This document shows positions 48,458-55,234 of a DNA stretch of 55,234 bases, piece by piece. A program made the translations under genes and the position numbers. The stretch comes from VRUE01 sp035712345. Lineage in GTDB: Bacteria > Actinomycetota > Thermoleophilia > Solirubrobacterales > 70-9. The DNA lies in NCBI GenBank assembly GCA_035712345.1, contig DASTAY010000034.1, forward strand, positions 1 to 55,234. Reading direction: 5' to 3'. The notes beneath the pieces are model-generated. The model made no database searches, was not told the DNA's origin, and saw nothing but the letters and a program-made list of their open reading frames with translations. Each line of letters opens with the position of its first letter. Position 1 is the stretch's first letter.

Positions 48458-49417
48458 ATGGATCTCTCGGTTGCTTTTCTCGGCACGGGCGGCGCCGTGC
48501 CCTCGGCGCGGCGCAACACCGCGAGCGTGCTCGTCGCGCGCGGCGGCGAACGGTTGCTGTTCGATTGCGGCGAGGGGACGCAGCGGCAGATGCAGCGCTC
48601 GATCGGGCTGGTCCAGGTCGACGCGATCTACTTCACCCACTTCCACGCCGACCACTTCCTCGGCCTGCCCGGGCTGCTGAAGACCTACGACCTGACCGAG
48701 CGCGAGAAGCCGCTGGCCATCTACGGGCCAAGGGGCCTGCGTGACCTCTTCCAGAGCATGGCGCGGGTGATCGGCAGGATCGGCTATCGCTTCGAGCTGA
48801 TCGAACTGGAGCCCGGCGACTCGATTCCGCTGGAGAACGCCGAGGTGCGTTCCTTCCCGGTCGAGCACGGCGCCCGGGCGCTCGGCTACGCGCTGGTCGA
48901 GGAGGAGCGCCCGGGGCGCTTCGACCCGCAGACGGCGAAGCGCCTCGGCGTCCGCGAAGGCCCGGACTTCGCCGTTCTGCAGCGCGGCGAACCGGTCCAG
49001 GGATCGCTGGGCCCTGTCGACCCGCGCGACGTGATGGGCCGGTCGCGCCCTGGCCGCGCCGTCGTAGTCACCGGGGACACCGCCCCCTGCCACGCGACCG
49101 TCGAGGCCGCCCGGGGCGCCGACCTGCTCGTCCACGACGCCAGCTTCTCCGAGGAGGAGGCCCAGCGCGCCGCGGACACCGGCCACTCGACCGTCGGCCA
49201 GGCGGCCGCCGTCGCCCGCGAGGCGGAAGTCGAGCTCCTCGCCCTGGTCCACATCTCCTCCCGCTACCACGTCGGCAAGGTCCTCGAGGAGGCCCGCGAG
49301 GTCTTCGAGCCCACCGTCGCCCCGCGTGACTTCGACCTGATCGAGATCCCCTTCCCTGAGCGCGGCGAGCCCAAGCTGATCGGCAACGGCGCCCGGGAGC
49401 CGAGCCCTGTCGACTAG
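48458..49417 (+). CDS. rnz: Ribonuclease Z
   Basis: A 319-residue tRNA 3'-processing endonuclease of the metallo-beta-lactamase fold. It has FLGTGGAVPSARRNTASVLV at the N-terminus, DAIYFTHFHADHFLGLPGLLKTYD (HxHxDH), VVVTGDTAPCHATVEAARGADLLVHDASF (Asp ligand) and LLALVHISSRYH (last His). The exosite arm is represented by the inserted 150-200 region (EEERPGRFDPQTAKRLGVREGPDFAVLQRGEPV). All metal ligands are intact. Convergent with the next gene. Confidence 0.93.
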   Translation: MDLSVAFLGTGGAVPSARRNTASVLVARGGERLLFDCGEGTQRQMQRSIGLVQVDAIYFTHFHADHFLGLPGLLKTYDLTEREKPLAIYGPRGLRDLFQSMARVIGRIGYRFELIELEPGDSIPLENAEVRSFPVEHGARALGYALVEEERPGRFDPQTAKRLGVREGPDFAVLQRGEPVQGSLGPVDPRDVMGRSRPGRAVVVTGDTAPCHATVEAARGADLLVHDASFSEEEAQRAADTGHSTVGQAAAVAREAEVELLALVHISSRYHVGKVLEEAREVFEPTVAPRDFDLIEIPFPERGEPKLIGNGAREPSPVD

Positions 49418-49923
49418 CGGTAGCACACGTGCACGTAGCGGCCGGCAGACGCCGGATCGAGCGCCTCGGGCTCGACGATCGCGGTCAGCGTGGCGATCGC
49501 GCGACGGGTTGGCATCGGCGCGACGATGCCGCGTTCGCGCTTCAGATCGACCGCCGCTGTACGCGCGATCGCCTGCCGCAGCCCATTGCCGGCAGCGCGC
49601 TTCTCGTCGGCGACCTCGGCGGCGATGGCGCAGAACGCGTCGATTGCCGCTCGCCGGGGGGACGGCATGTATTCGGCAAAGCCGTAGCCGTCGTAGCTCT
49701 TGCCGTCGGCCGCCGCGGCGCGCATCTGCGTCAGGACTTCGGTGTATTCGTTGGTGTTCTTGGGCGATCGGGATTCGCGGCGGAGCGATGCGGCTTTGTG
49801 GGAAGAGGACCCGGCTTCACCGGAGGGTGAGGCGCCCCCTCCGCAACCAGAGCCGGCGGCCGCGGCGCCGAGCACGACGATCAGGAGCACGGTGGCCCCG
49901 CGATCCGTTCGCTCTGATTTCAT
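49414..49923 (-). CDS. Putative secreted lipoprotein of unknown function
   Basis: A 169-residue protein. The signal peptide TVLLIVVLGAAAAGSGC ends in a lipobox-like GSGC, followed by a Gly/Ser linker. The mature domain is helical (NEYTEVLTQMRAAAADGKSYDGYGFAEYMPSPRRAAIDAFCAIAAEVADEKRAAGNGLRQAIARTAAVDLKRERG). No recognised family. It diverges from the pyr operon across about 110 bp. Confidence 0.62.
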   Translation of the reverse strand: MKSERTDRGATVLLIVVLGAAAAGSGCGGGASPSGEAGSSSHKAASLRRESRSPKNTNEYTEVLTQMRAAAADGKSYDGYGFAEYMPSPRRAAIDAFCAIAAEVADEKRAAGNGLRQAIARTAAVDLKRERGIVAPMPTRRAIATLTAIVEPEALDPASAGRYVHVCYR

Positions 49924-49994
49924 AGATTGAATATTGCACGTAGCGGCGGGTGGATCTGATGAGCCATCCCGAGCGGTTGCTACGCTTGCCGCGT

Positions 49995-50025
49995 CCTTTA
50001 ACCCGGTCCTGTGAGGCCAGTAAGG
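49995..50025 (+). promoter_or_regulatory. PyrR-binding hairpin that can sequester the pyrR ribosome site
   Basis: GGTCCTGTGAGGCC (50005-50018) fits the PyrR-binding loop consensus ARUCCNGNGAGGYU: GGUC pairs with GGCC around the loop CUGUGA. A lower stem pairs CCTTTA (49995-50000, one T bulged) with TAAGG (50021-50025), and AAGGAG (50022-50027) is the pyrR ribosome site. Binding of PyrR with UMP would therefore block translation, as known for the mycobacterial pyr leader. Confidence 0.78.
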
Positions 50026-50033
50026 AGCGAGTT

Positions 50034-50588
50034 TTGAGCGAGAAGGTCGTGCTCGAGCGCGACGACCTGCGGCGAACGCTACGGCGGATCGCCCACGAGA
50101 TCGCCGAGGCCAACCCGGAGCCCGAGCGTCTCGCGATCGTCGGCATCCATACGCGCGGCGCGATCATCGCCCGTCGGCTGCATGCCCTGGTCGGCGAGCT
50201 GACCGAGGCGGAGACGCCGATCGGCGACCTCGACATCTCCTTCTACCGCGACGACGTCGGCGCCAAGGCGCCCGGCGGCCAGCCGGTCGTGCACTCCTCC
50301 CACATCGATTTCGACCTCGCCGGGCGCACCGTCGTCCTCGTCGACGACGTGCTCTTCACCGGGCGGACCGTGCGCGCCGCGGTCGACGCGCTCTTCGACT
50401 ACGGCAGGCCGCAGCGGGTTCAGCTCGCGGTCCTCTGCGACCGCGGCCACCGCGAGCTGCCGATCCGGCCCGACTACGTCGGCAAGAACCTGCCGACGGC
50501 GCGCGGCGAGCGGGTCAACGTCCGGCTCGAGGAGACCGACGAGGTCGACGAGGTGACGATCTCCGAGCCGATCGGGGTGGCGGCGTGA
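50034..50588 (+). CDS. pyrR: Bifunctional pyr operon regulator/uracil phosphoribosyltransferase PyrR
   Basis: A 184-residue RNA-binding regulator. The PRPP-binding loop is TVVLVDDVLFTGRTVRAAVDAL; LDISFYRDDVGAKAPG and VGIHTRGAIIARRLH are the other family blocks. It starts at TTG 50034, 6 nt after AAGGAG; the open frame extends to 49950 but that part is the leader. Its own mRNA carries a PyrR site. Overlaps pyrB by GTGA. Confidence 0.95.
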   Translation: MSEKVVLERDDLRRTLRRIAHEIAEANPEPERLAIVGIHTRGAIIARRLHALVGELTEAETPIGDLDISFYRDDVGAKAPGGQPVVHSSHIDFDLAGRTVVLVDDVLFTGRTVRAAVDALFDYGRPQRVQLAVLCDRGHRELPIRPDYVGKNLPTARGERVNVRLEETDEVDEVTISEPIGVAA

Positions 50589-51547
50589 GGCACCTCCTCG
50601 CGATCGACGATCTCGACCGGGGCGAGATCGAGGCGATCCTCGATCGGGCGGAGAGCTTCGCCGAGGTCGGGCGCCGCGACATCAAGAAGGTGCCGACCCT
50701 GCGCGGCCGCACCGTCGTCAGTCTCTTCTACGAGTCGAGCACCCGCACCAGCGCGTCCTTCGAGCTGGCGGCCAAGCGGCTCTCCGCCGACCTGATCTCG
50801 CTCAAGGCGGCGGGCTCCTCGGTCGACAAGGGGGAGTCGCTGAAGGACACCTGTGCGACCCTCTCCGCCTACGACCCGGCGGCGATCTTGATCCGCCACC
50901 CCTACGCCGGCGCCGCCCAGCTCGTCGCCGGCTGGAGCGAAGCCTCGGTCGTCAACGCCGGCGACGGCAAGCACGAGCACCCCAGCCAGGCGCTGCTCGA
51001 CCTCTTTACCCTGCGCCGCCGGCTCGGCTCGATCGAGGGCAGGCGGATCTGGATCGTCGGCGACGTCCTGCACAGTCGCGTCGCCCGCTCCAACCTGATC
51101 GCCTTCCGGGCGATGGGCGCCGACGTGACCCTCTGCGGCCCGCCGGCGCTGATCCCGCGTGGGATCGAGCAGCTCGGCTGCACGGTCAGCTACTCGCTCG
51201 ACGGGCTCGCCGAAGCCGACGTCGTCTACGCCCTGCGGCTGCAGAAGGAGCGCATGGCCGAGAGCTTCGTCCCATCGACCCGGGAGTACGCGGCCCACTT
51301 CCAGATCGATTCGCGCCGCCTCGGCCCGCACCAACTGCTGATGCACCCGGGGCCCGTCAATCGCGGCGTCGAGCTCTCCGGCGAGGTGATCGACTCGCCG
51401 CAGTCGCTGATGGCCGAGCAGGTCGCCTCTGGCCTGGTCGTCCGGATGGCGATCCTCTACGAGCTGCTGGCGACCGGCGGCGAACGGCCGGCGCCGGCGG
51501 CCGGCGAGGACGCGCAGAGGCCGACCCCGATCGGACAGCCGGCGTGA
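50585..51547 (+). CDS. pyrB: Aspartate carbamoyltransferase catalytic subunit
   Basis: A 320-residue enzyme joining carbamoyl phosphate and aspartate. The carbamoyl-phosphate site FYESSTRTSASFE, loop SSVDKGESLKDT, HPYAGAAQLVAGW, NAGDGKHEHPSQALLDLFTL and the aspartate-side MHPGPVNRGVEL are all present. No pyrI gene is in the operon, as usual in actinobacteria. GTG start at 50585 and GTGA overlap with pyrC. Confidence 0.97.
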   Translation: MRHLLAIDDLDRGEIEAILDRAESFAEVGRRDIKKVPTLRGRTVVSLFYESSTRTSASFELAAKRLSADLISLKAAGSSVDKGESLKDTCATLSAYDPAAILIRHPYAGAAQLVAGWSEASVVNAGDGKHEHPSQALLDLFTLRRRLGSIEGRRIWIVGDVLHSRVARSNLIAFRAMGADVTLCGPPALIPRGIEQLGCTVSYSLDGLAEADVVYALRLQKERMAESFVPSTREYAAHFQIDSRRLGPHQLLMHPGPVNRGVELSGEVIDSPQSLMAEQVASGLVVRMAILYELLATGGERPAPAAGEDAQRPTPIGQPA

Positions 51548-52890
51548 GCCTCGCCGAGGCGCTCGACATGCGCTCCGGTGAGGGCGCCGACCTCGTCCTG
51601 CGCGCGGCCACGGTGCTCGACCCCGTGGCCGGCATCGAGGGCGTCCACGACCTCGTCGTCCGCGACGGTCGGGTCGCCGAGCTGGCCGCTCCGAATGCGG
51701 CCGCAGAGGGCCTGGAGGAGATCGAGGCCGAGGGGCTGCACGCCTTCCCCGCCTTCTTCGATCCGCACGTCCACCTGCGCGTGCCGGGCCAGGAGCACAA
51801 GGAGGACATCGAGACCGGCAGCCGCGCAGCCGCCGCCGGTGGCTACTGCGGGGTGATCGCGATGGCGAACACCGAGCCGCCGGTCAGCACCCCGGCCGAC
51901 GTCGAGGCGCTGCGCGAGGCCGCCCGCGAGACCGCGTCGGTCCCGGTCGGCTTCCTCGCCACGGTCACCCGCGGCATGGAGGGCGGCGAGCTGACCGAGA
52001 TGGCCGCGCTCCGCGACGCCGGTGCGCTCGGCTTCAGCGACGACGGCCTGCCGATCCGCAGCGCCCGCGTGCTGCGCCGCGCGCTCCAGTACCAGCGCCT
52101 CTGCGGCGGCACGATCGCCCTGCACGAGGAGGACCCCGAGCTCTCCGGCGACGGGGTCATGCACGAGGGGCCGGTCTCCGCCGCGCTCGGCCTGGCCGGC
52201 GTGCCCTCGGTCTCGGAGTCGACGATGATCGCCCGCGACGCGGCACTGGCCGGCTACGAGCAGGGACGGATACACGTCCAGCACCTCTCCGCGCTCGAGT
52301 CGGTGGACGTCGTGCGCGCCGCCAAGGCGGCCGGGGTGCAGATCAGCTGCGAGGCAAGCCCGCACCACCTCTGCCTCACCGACGAGGAGCTGCGCTCGCT
52401 GGACCCGCATCGCTTCAAGATGAACCCGCCGCTGCGCACCGAGGCCGACCGCCAGGCGCTGATCGAGGGGCTGCGCGACGGCACGGTCGACTGCATCGCG
52501 ACCGACCACGCTCCCCACGCCGCCGAGGAAAAGGACCTTCCTTTCGAGCAGGCGGCGATGGGCGTCACCGGACTGGAGACCGCTTTCGCCGCCCTGCACA
52601 CCGAGCTGGTCCTGCCGGGCGCCATCGACCTCGCCCTGCTGGTCGAACGCCTGGCCGGCGGCGCGGCGCCCTTTGGGATCGAGCGGCCGACCCTCGCGCC
52701 GGGCAGCGAGGCGAACATCGCCCTCTGCGACCTGAAGGCGCGGTGGACGGTGGGCGAGGAGGGCTATGAGAGCCGCTCGGCCAACTCCTGGTGCGCCGGG
52801 CGCGAGCTGACGGGGCGCGTCCTGATGACGCTTGCGGGCGGCCAGGTCGCCTACCGGTTGCGCAGCTTCAGCTTGGGGGTCGCCCGATGA
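51544..52890 (+). CDS. pyrC: Dihydroorotase
   Basis: A 448-residue type I amidohydrolase closing carbamoyl aspartate to dihydroorotate. Metal ligands lie in FFDPHVHLRVPGQEHKEDIETG (HxH), HVQHLSALES, CEASPHHLCLTDEEL and TDHAPHAAEEK (Asp). MNPPLRTEADRQAL and FEQAAMGVTGLETAF are family blocks. The GTG start 51544 overlaps pyrB; its stop overlaps carA as ATGA. Confidence 0.96.
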   Translation: MSLAEALDMRSGEGADLVLRAATVLDPVAGIEGVHDLVVRDGRVAELAAPNAAAEGLEEIEAEGLHAFPAFFDPHVHLRVPGQEHKEDIETGSRAAAAGGYCGVIAMANTEPPVSTPADVEALREAARETASVPVGFLATVTRGMEGGELTEMAALRDAGALGFSDDGLPIRSARVLRRALQYQRLCGGTIALHEEDPELSGDGVMHEGPVSAALGLAGVPSVSESTMIARDAALAGYEQGRIHVQHLSALESVDVVRAAKAAGVQISCEASPHHLCLTDEELRSLDPHRFKMNPPLRTEADRQALIEGLRDGTVDCIATDHAPHAAEEKDLPFEQAAMGVTGLETAFAALHTELVLPGAIDLALLVERLAGGAAPFGIERPTLAPGSEANIALCDLKARWTVGEEGYESRSANSWCAGRELTGRVLMTLAGGQVAYRLRSFSLGVAR

Positions 52891-54047
52891 CGTCGCCTGG
52901 TGCCTCTCAGACCCCTGGCGACCGCAAGGAACCGCGCGGCGGGTATCTGCTGCTCGAGGACGGGACCCGCTTCGACGGCTTCGCCTGCGCCCACGATGGC
53001 GAGGTCACCGGCGAGGTCGTCTTCAATACCGCGATGACCGGGTACCAGGAGTCGGTCACCGACCCCTCCTATGCCGGCCAGATCATCGTCTTCACCTACC
53101 CGTTGATCGGCAACTACGGCGTCTCCGCCGCGGCGATGGAGTCCGATCGGGTCCACGCCCGAGGGGTCGTCATGCGCGACCCGAAGAACCGCGAGGACGT
53201 CGCCACCGCCGAGGGCGGCTGGCTCGACTGGCTCGCCGACTGCGGCGTCCCCGGCGTCGGCGGGGTCGACACGCGCGCCCTCGTCCGCCACATCCGCGAC
53301 CGGGGGGCGATGCGGGGCGGCGTCTTCTCGGCGGCGACGCCGGAAGCCGAGGCCCGCGAGCGGGTGGCAACCGAGCCGAGCATGGACGGCGCCGACCTCG
53401 CTCGCACGGTGACCCCGCCCGAGCCGGTCCGCTTCGAGGGGGACGGGCCGCACGTGGTCGGGATCGACACCGGGATCAAGCTCAACATCGTGCGCGAGCT
53501 GCGCGAGCGCGGCTGCCGCCTGACCCTGCTGCCCTGCACGTCGAGCGCGGAGGAGGTCCTGGCCGAGGGCCCCGATGTCGTCTTCCTCGCCAACGGACCG
53601 GGCGACCCCGGCGCGCTCGGCTACGTCGTCGACACCGTCCGCGAGCTGGTCGGCGTGAAGCCGCTCTTCGGCATCTGCCTCGGCCACCAGCTGCTCTGCC
53701 GGGCGGTGGGCCTGGAGACCTTCAAGCTGCCCTTCGGCCACCGGGGCGCCAACCACCCGGTCAAGGACCTGGCGAGCGGGCGAATCGAGATCACCTCCCA
53801 GAACCACGGCTTCGCGGTGCAGGGGCCCGGCGGCGAGCCGCGGATCGAGGCCGACGAGCCGGTCCGCTGGGAGACCGATTTCGGCGCAGCCGAGCTCTCC
53901 CACCTGAACCTCTACGACCGCACGGTCGAGGGCCTGGTGCTACGCGACGTCGCCGCGGCCACCGTCCAGTACCACCCCGAGGCCGGCCCGGGGCCGCACG
54001 ACGCGCGCCACCTCTTCGACAGCTTCCTGGAGCTGGCGCATGCCTAA
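52887..54047 (+). CDS. carA: Carbamoyl-phosphate synthase small subunit
   Basis: A 386-residue glutaminase subunit. The N-terminal CPSase_sm_chain domain shows GEVVFNTAMTGYQESVTDPSYAGQIIVFTYPLIGNYG and GVDTRALVRHIRDRG. The class I glutaminase domain has GPGDPGAL, FGICLGHQLLCRAVG (nucleophile Cys) and TVQYHPEAGPGPHD (His-Glu). It passes ammonia to CarB. ATG 52887 is in an ATGA overlap; its stop lies inside carB. Confidence 0.97.
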   Translation: MTSPGASQTPGDRKEPRGGYLLLEDGTRFDGFACAHDGEVTGEVVFNTAMTGYQESVTDPSYAGQIIVFTYPLIGNYGVSAAAMESDRVHARGVVMRDPKNREDVATAEGGWLDWLADCGVPGVGGVDTRALVRHIRDRGAMRGGVFSAATPEAEARERVATEPSMDGADLARTVTPPEPVRFEGDGPHVVGIDTGIKLNIVRELRERGCRLTLLPCTSSAEEVLAEGPDVVFLANGPGDPGALGYVVDTVRELVGVKPLFGICLGHQLLCRAVGLETFKLPFGHRGANHPVKDLASGRIEITSQNHGFAVQGPGGEPRIEADEPVRWETDFGAAELSHLNLYDRTVEGLVLRDVAAATVQYHPEAGPGPHDARHLFDSFLELAHA

Positions 54048-55234
54048 GCGCACCGACATCGAGAAGATCCTCCTGATCGGCTCGGGCCCGATCGTGATCG
54101 GCCAGGCCGCCGAGTTCGACTACTCCGGCGTGCAGGCCTGCAAGGTCCTGCTCGAGGAGGGCTACGAGGTCGTCCTCGTCAACTCGAATCCGGCGACGAT
54201 CATGACCGACCCCGAGTTCGCCACGACCACCTACGTCGAGCCGCTGCTGCCGGGCCCGGTGACGAAGATCATCGAGAAGGAGCGCCCCGACGCGCTGCTG
54301 CCGACGCTGGGCGGCCAGACCGCGCTCAACGTGGCGATGGCGCTCTATGAAGACGGCACGCTGGAGCGCTTCGGGGTCGAGCTGATCGGCGCCGACCAGG
54401 GCGCGATCCGCCGCGCCGAGGACCGCGAGGAGTTCCGTCGCACGATGACCGAGGCGGGGCTGCGGATCCCGTGGTCGATAACCGTTGAGAGCCTCGGCGA
54501 GGTCGAGCAGGCCCTCTCGGAGGGCAGGATCACGCTGCCGGCGATCGTCCGTCCCGCCTTCACCATGGGCGGGCAGGGCGGCGGCGTGGGGGGGACCGAG
54601 ACGGAGCTGCGCCAGGTCGTCACCGAGGGCCTCGCCGCGAGCCCGATCAACCAGGTGCTGGTCGAGGAGTCGGTGCTCGGCTGGGGCGAGTTCGAGCTCG
54701 AGGTGATGCGCGACCGCAACGACAACGTCGTGATCATCTGCTCGATCGAGAACGTCGACCCGATGGGGGTGCACACCGGCGACTCGGTCACGGTCGCCCC
54801 CGCGCAGACCCTCACCGACCGCCTCTACCAGGAGCTGCGCGACCAGGCGATCCGCGTGATCCGCGCGGTCGGGGTCGAGACCGGCGGCTCCAACGTCCAG
54901 TTCGGCGTCAACCCGGAGGACGGCGAGATCGTCGTGATCGAGATGAACCCGCGGGTCTCGCGCTCCTCGGCCCTGGCCTCGAAGGCGACCGGCTTCCCGA
55001 TCGCCAAGATGGCGGCGAAACTGGCGGTCGGCTATGCGCTCGAGGAGATCCCCAACGACATAACCCGCGCCACGCCGGCCTCCTTCGAGCCGACGATCGA
55101 CTACGTCGTCACCAAGATCCCGCGCTTCGCCTTCGAGAAGTTCCCCGGCGCCGAGGGGAGGCTCTCCACCCACATGCAGAGCGTCGGCGAGGCGATGGCG
55201 ATCGGCCGCACCTTCGGCGAGTCCTTCGCCAAGG
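54040..55234 (+). CDS. carB: Carbamoyl-phosphate synthase large subunit (partial, runs off the window)
   Basis: The first 398 residues of an enzyme normally about 1070-1100 long; the 3' end lies beyond the window. PKRTDIEKILLIGSGPIVIGQAAEFDYSGVQACKVLLEEGYEVVLVNSNPATIMTDPEFA is the standard start. The first ATP-grasp domain shows IVRPAFTMGGQGGGVGGTE, LVEESVLGWGEFELEVMRD, SIENVDPMGVHTGDSVTVAPAQTL and VVIEMNPRVSRSSALASKATGFPIAKMAAKLAVG. ATG 54040 lies 8 nt inside carA. Confidence 0.96.
   Translation, partial: MPKRTDIEKILLIGSGPIVIGQAAEFDYSGVQACKVLLEEGYEVVLVNSNPATIMTDPEFATTTYVEPLLPGPVTKIIEKERPDALLPTLGGQTALNVAMALYEDGTLERFGVELIGADQGAIRRAEDREEFRRTMTEAGLRIPWSITVESLGEVEQALSEGRITLPAIVRPAFTMGGQGGGVGGTETELRQVVTEGLAASPINQVLVEESVLGWGEFELEVMRDRNDNVVIICSIENVDPMGVHTGDSVTVAPAQTLTDRLYQELRDQAIRVIRAVGVETGGSNVQFGVNPEDGEIVVIEMNPRVSRSSALASKATGFPIAKMAAKLAVGYALEEIPNDITRATPASFEPTIDYVVTKIPRFAFEKFPGAEGRLSTHMQSVGEAMAIGRTFGESFAK

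Overview
This is high-GC actinobacterial DNA with many GTG and TTG starts and long operons joined by ATGA, GTGA or TGATG overlaps. A fused secDF, the pdxST/aminopeptidase and yebC-ruvCAB neighbourhood, a PyrR-led pyrimidine operon and a SAM-riboswitch-controlled threonine-synthase-like gene suggest Thermoleophilia (Solirubrobacterales-like). That placement is inference from gene content and codon style, not from a marker-gene comparison.

Layout. (1) 1-261: a large palindrome and no convincing gene. (2) 262-11515: an integrative element and its debris at a CAU-anticodon tRNA gene. It carries a tyrosine integrase, an excisionase-like HTH, a MobF/TrwC relaxase-helicase, small paralogous unknown genes, a winged-helix/HEPN gene with a partner, and an Mrr-type nuclease. 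The right end is present three times (R1, R2, R3), each a roughly 100-bp arm plus a copy of the tRNA 3' half, so several related elements appear to have piled up here. (3) 11564-19599: accessory chromosomal genes (zincin, DUF1330-like, PhzF-like, hendecad lipoprotein, degenerate GGDEF/HD-GYP protein, ArsR plus truncated SRPBCC, a four-gene membrane operon, RpiR regulator). (4) 19901-22477: pdxS-pdxT-M29 aminopeptidase. (5) 22956-34537: yebC, ruvC-ruvA-ruvB, a zinc-ribbon/PAS protein, secDF, a small membrane protein, recJ and rel. (6) 34653-39520, minus strand: lipid kinase, MBL hydrolase, phosphomannomutase, HIT protein, CorA. (7) 39636-41328: a SAM-I riboswitch with terminator/antiterminator ahead of a threonine-synthase-like PLP enzyme and a MoaD/ThiS-like sulfur carrier. 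(8) 41477-47388: nucleotide-sugar genes, SRAP, antiporter plus binding lipoprotein, exported protein. (9) tRNA-Arg(CCG), a frameshifted PD-(D/E)XK gene, RNase Z. (10) 49995 to the end: pyrR-pyrB-pyrC-carA-carB (carB cut by the window edge), with a PyrR-binding hairpin that would hide the pyrR ribosome site.

The strongest candidates for undescribed biology are: the SAM-riboswitch/threonine-synthase-like/sulfur-carrier operon, which may make homocysteine by a protein-thiocarboxylate route; the tRNA-anchored array of elements carrying defence-type cargo; the winged-helix/HEPN pair; the duplicated two-gene module of unknown small proteins; and several families of palindromic repeats, two of which sit in frame inside recJ.
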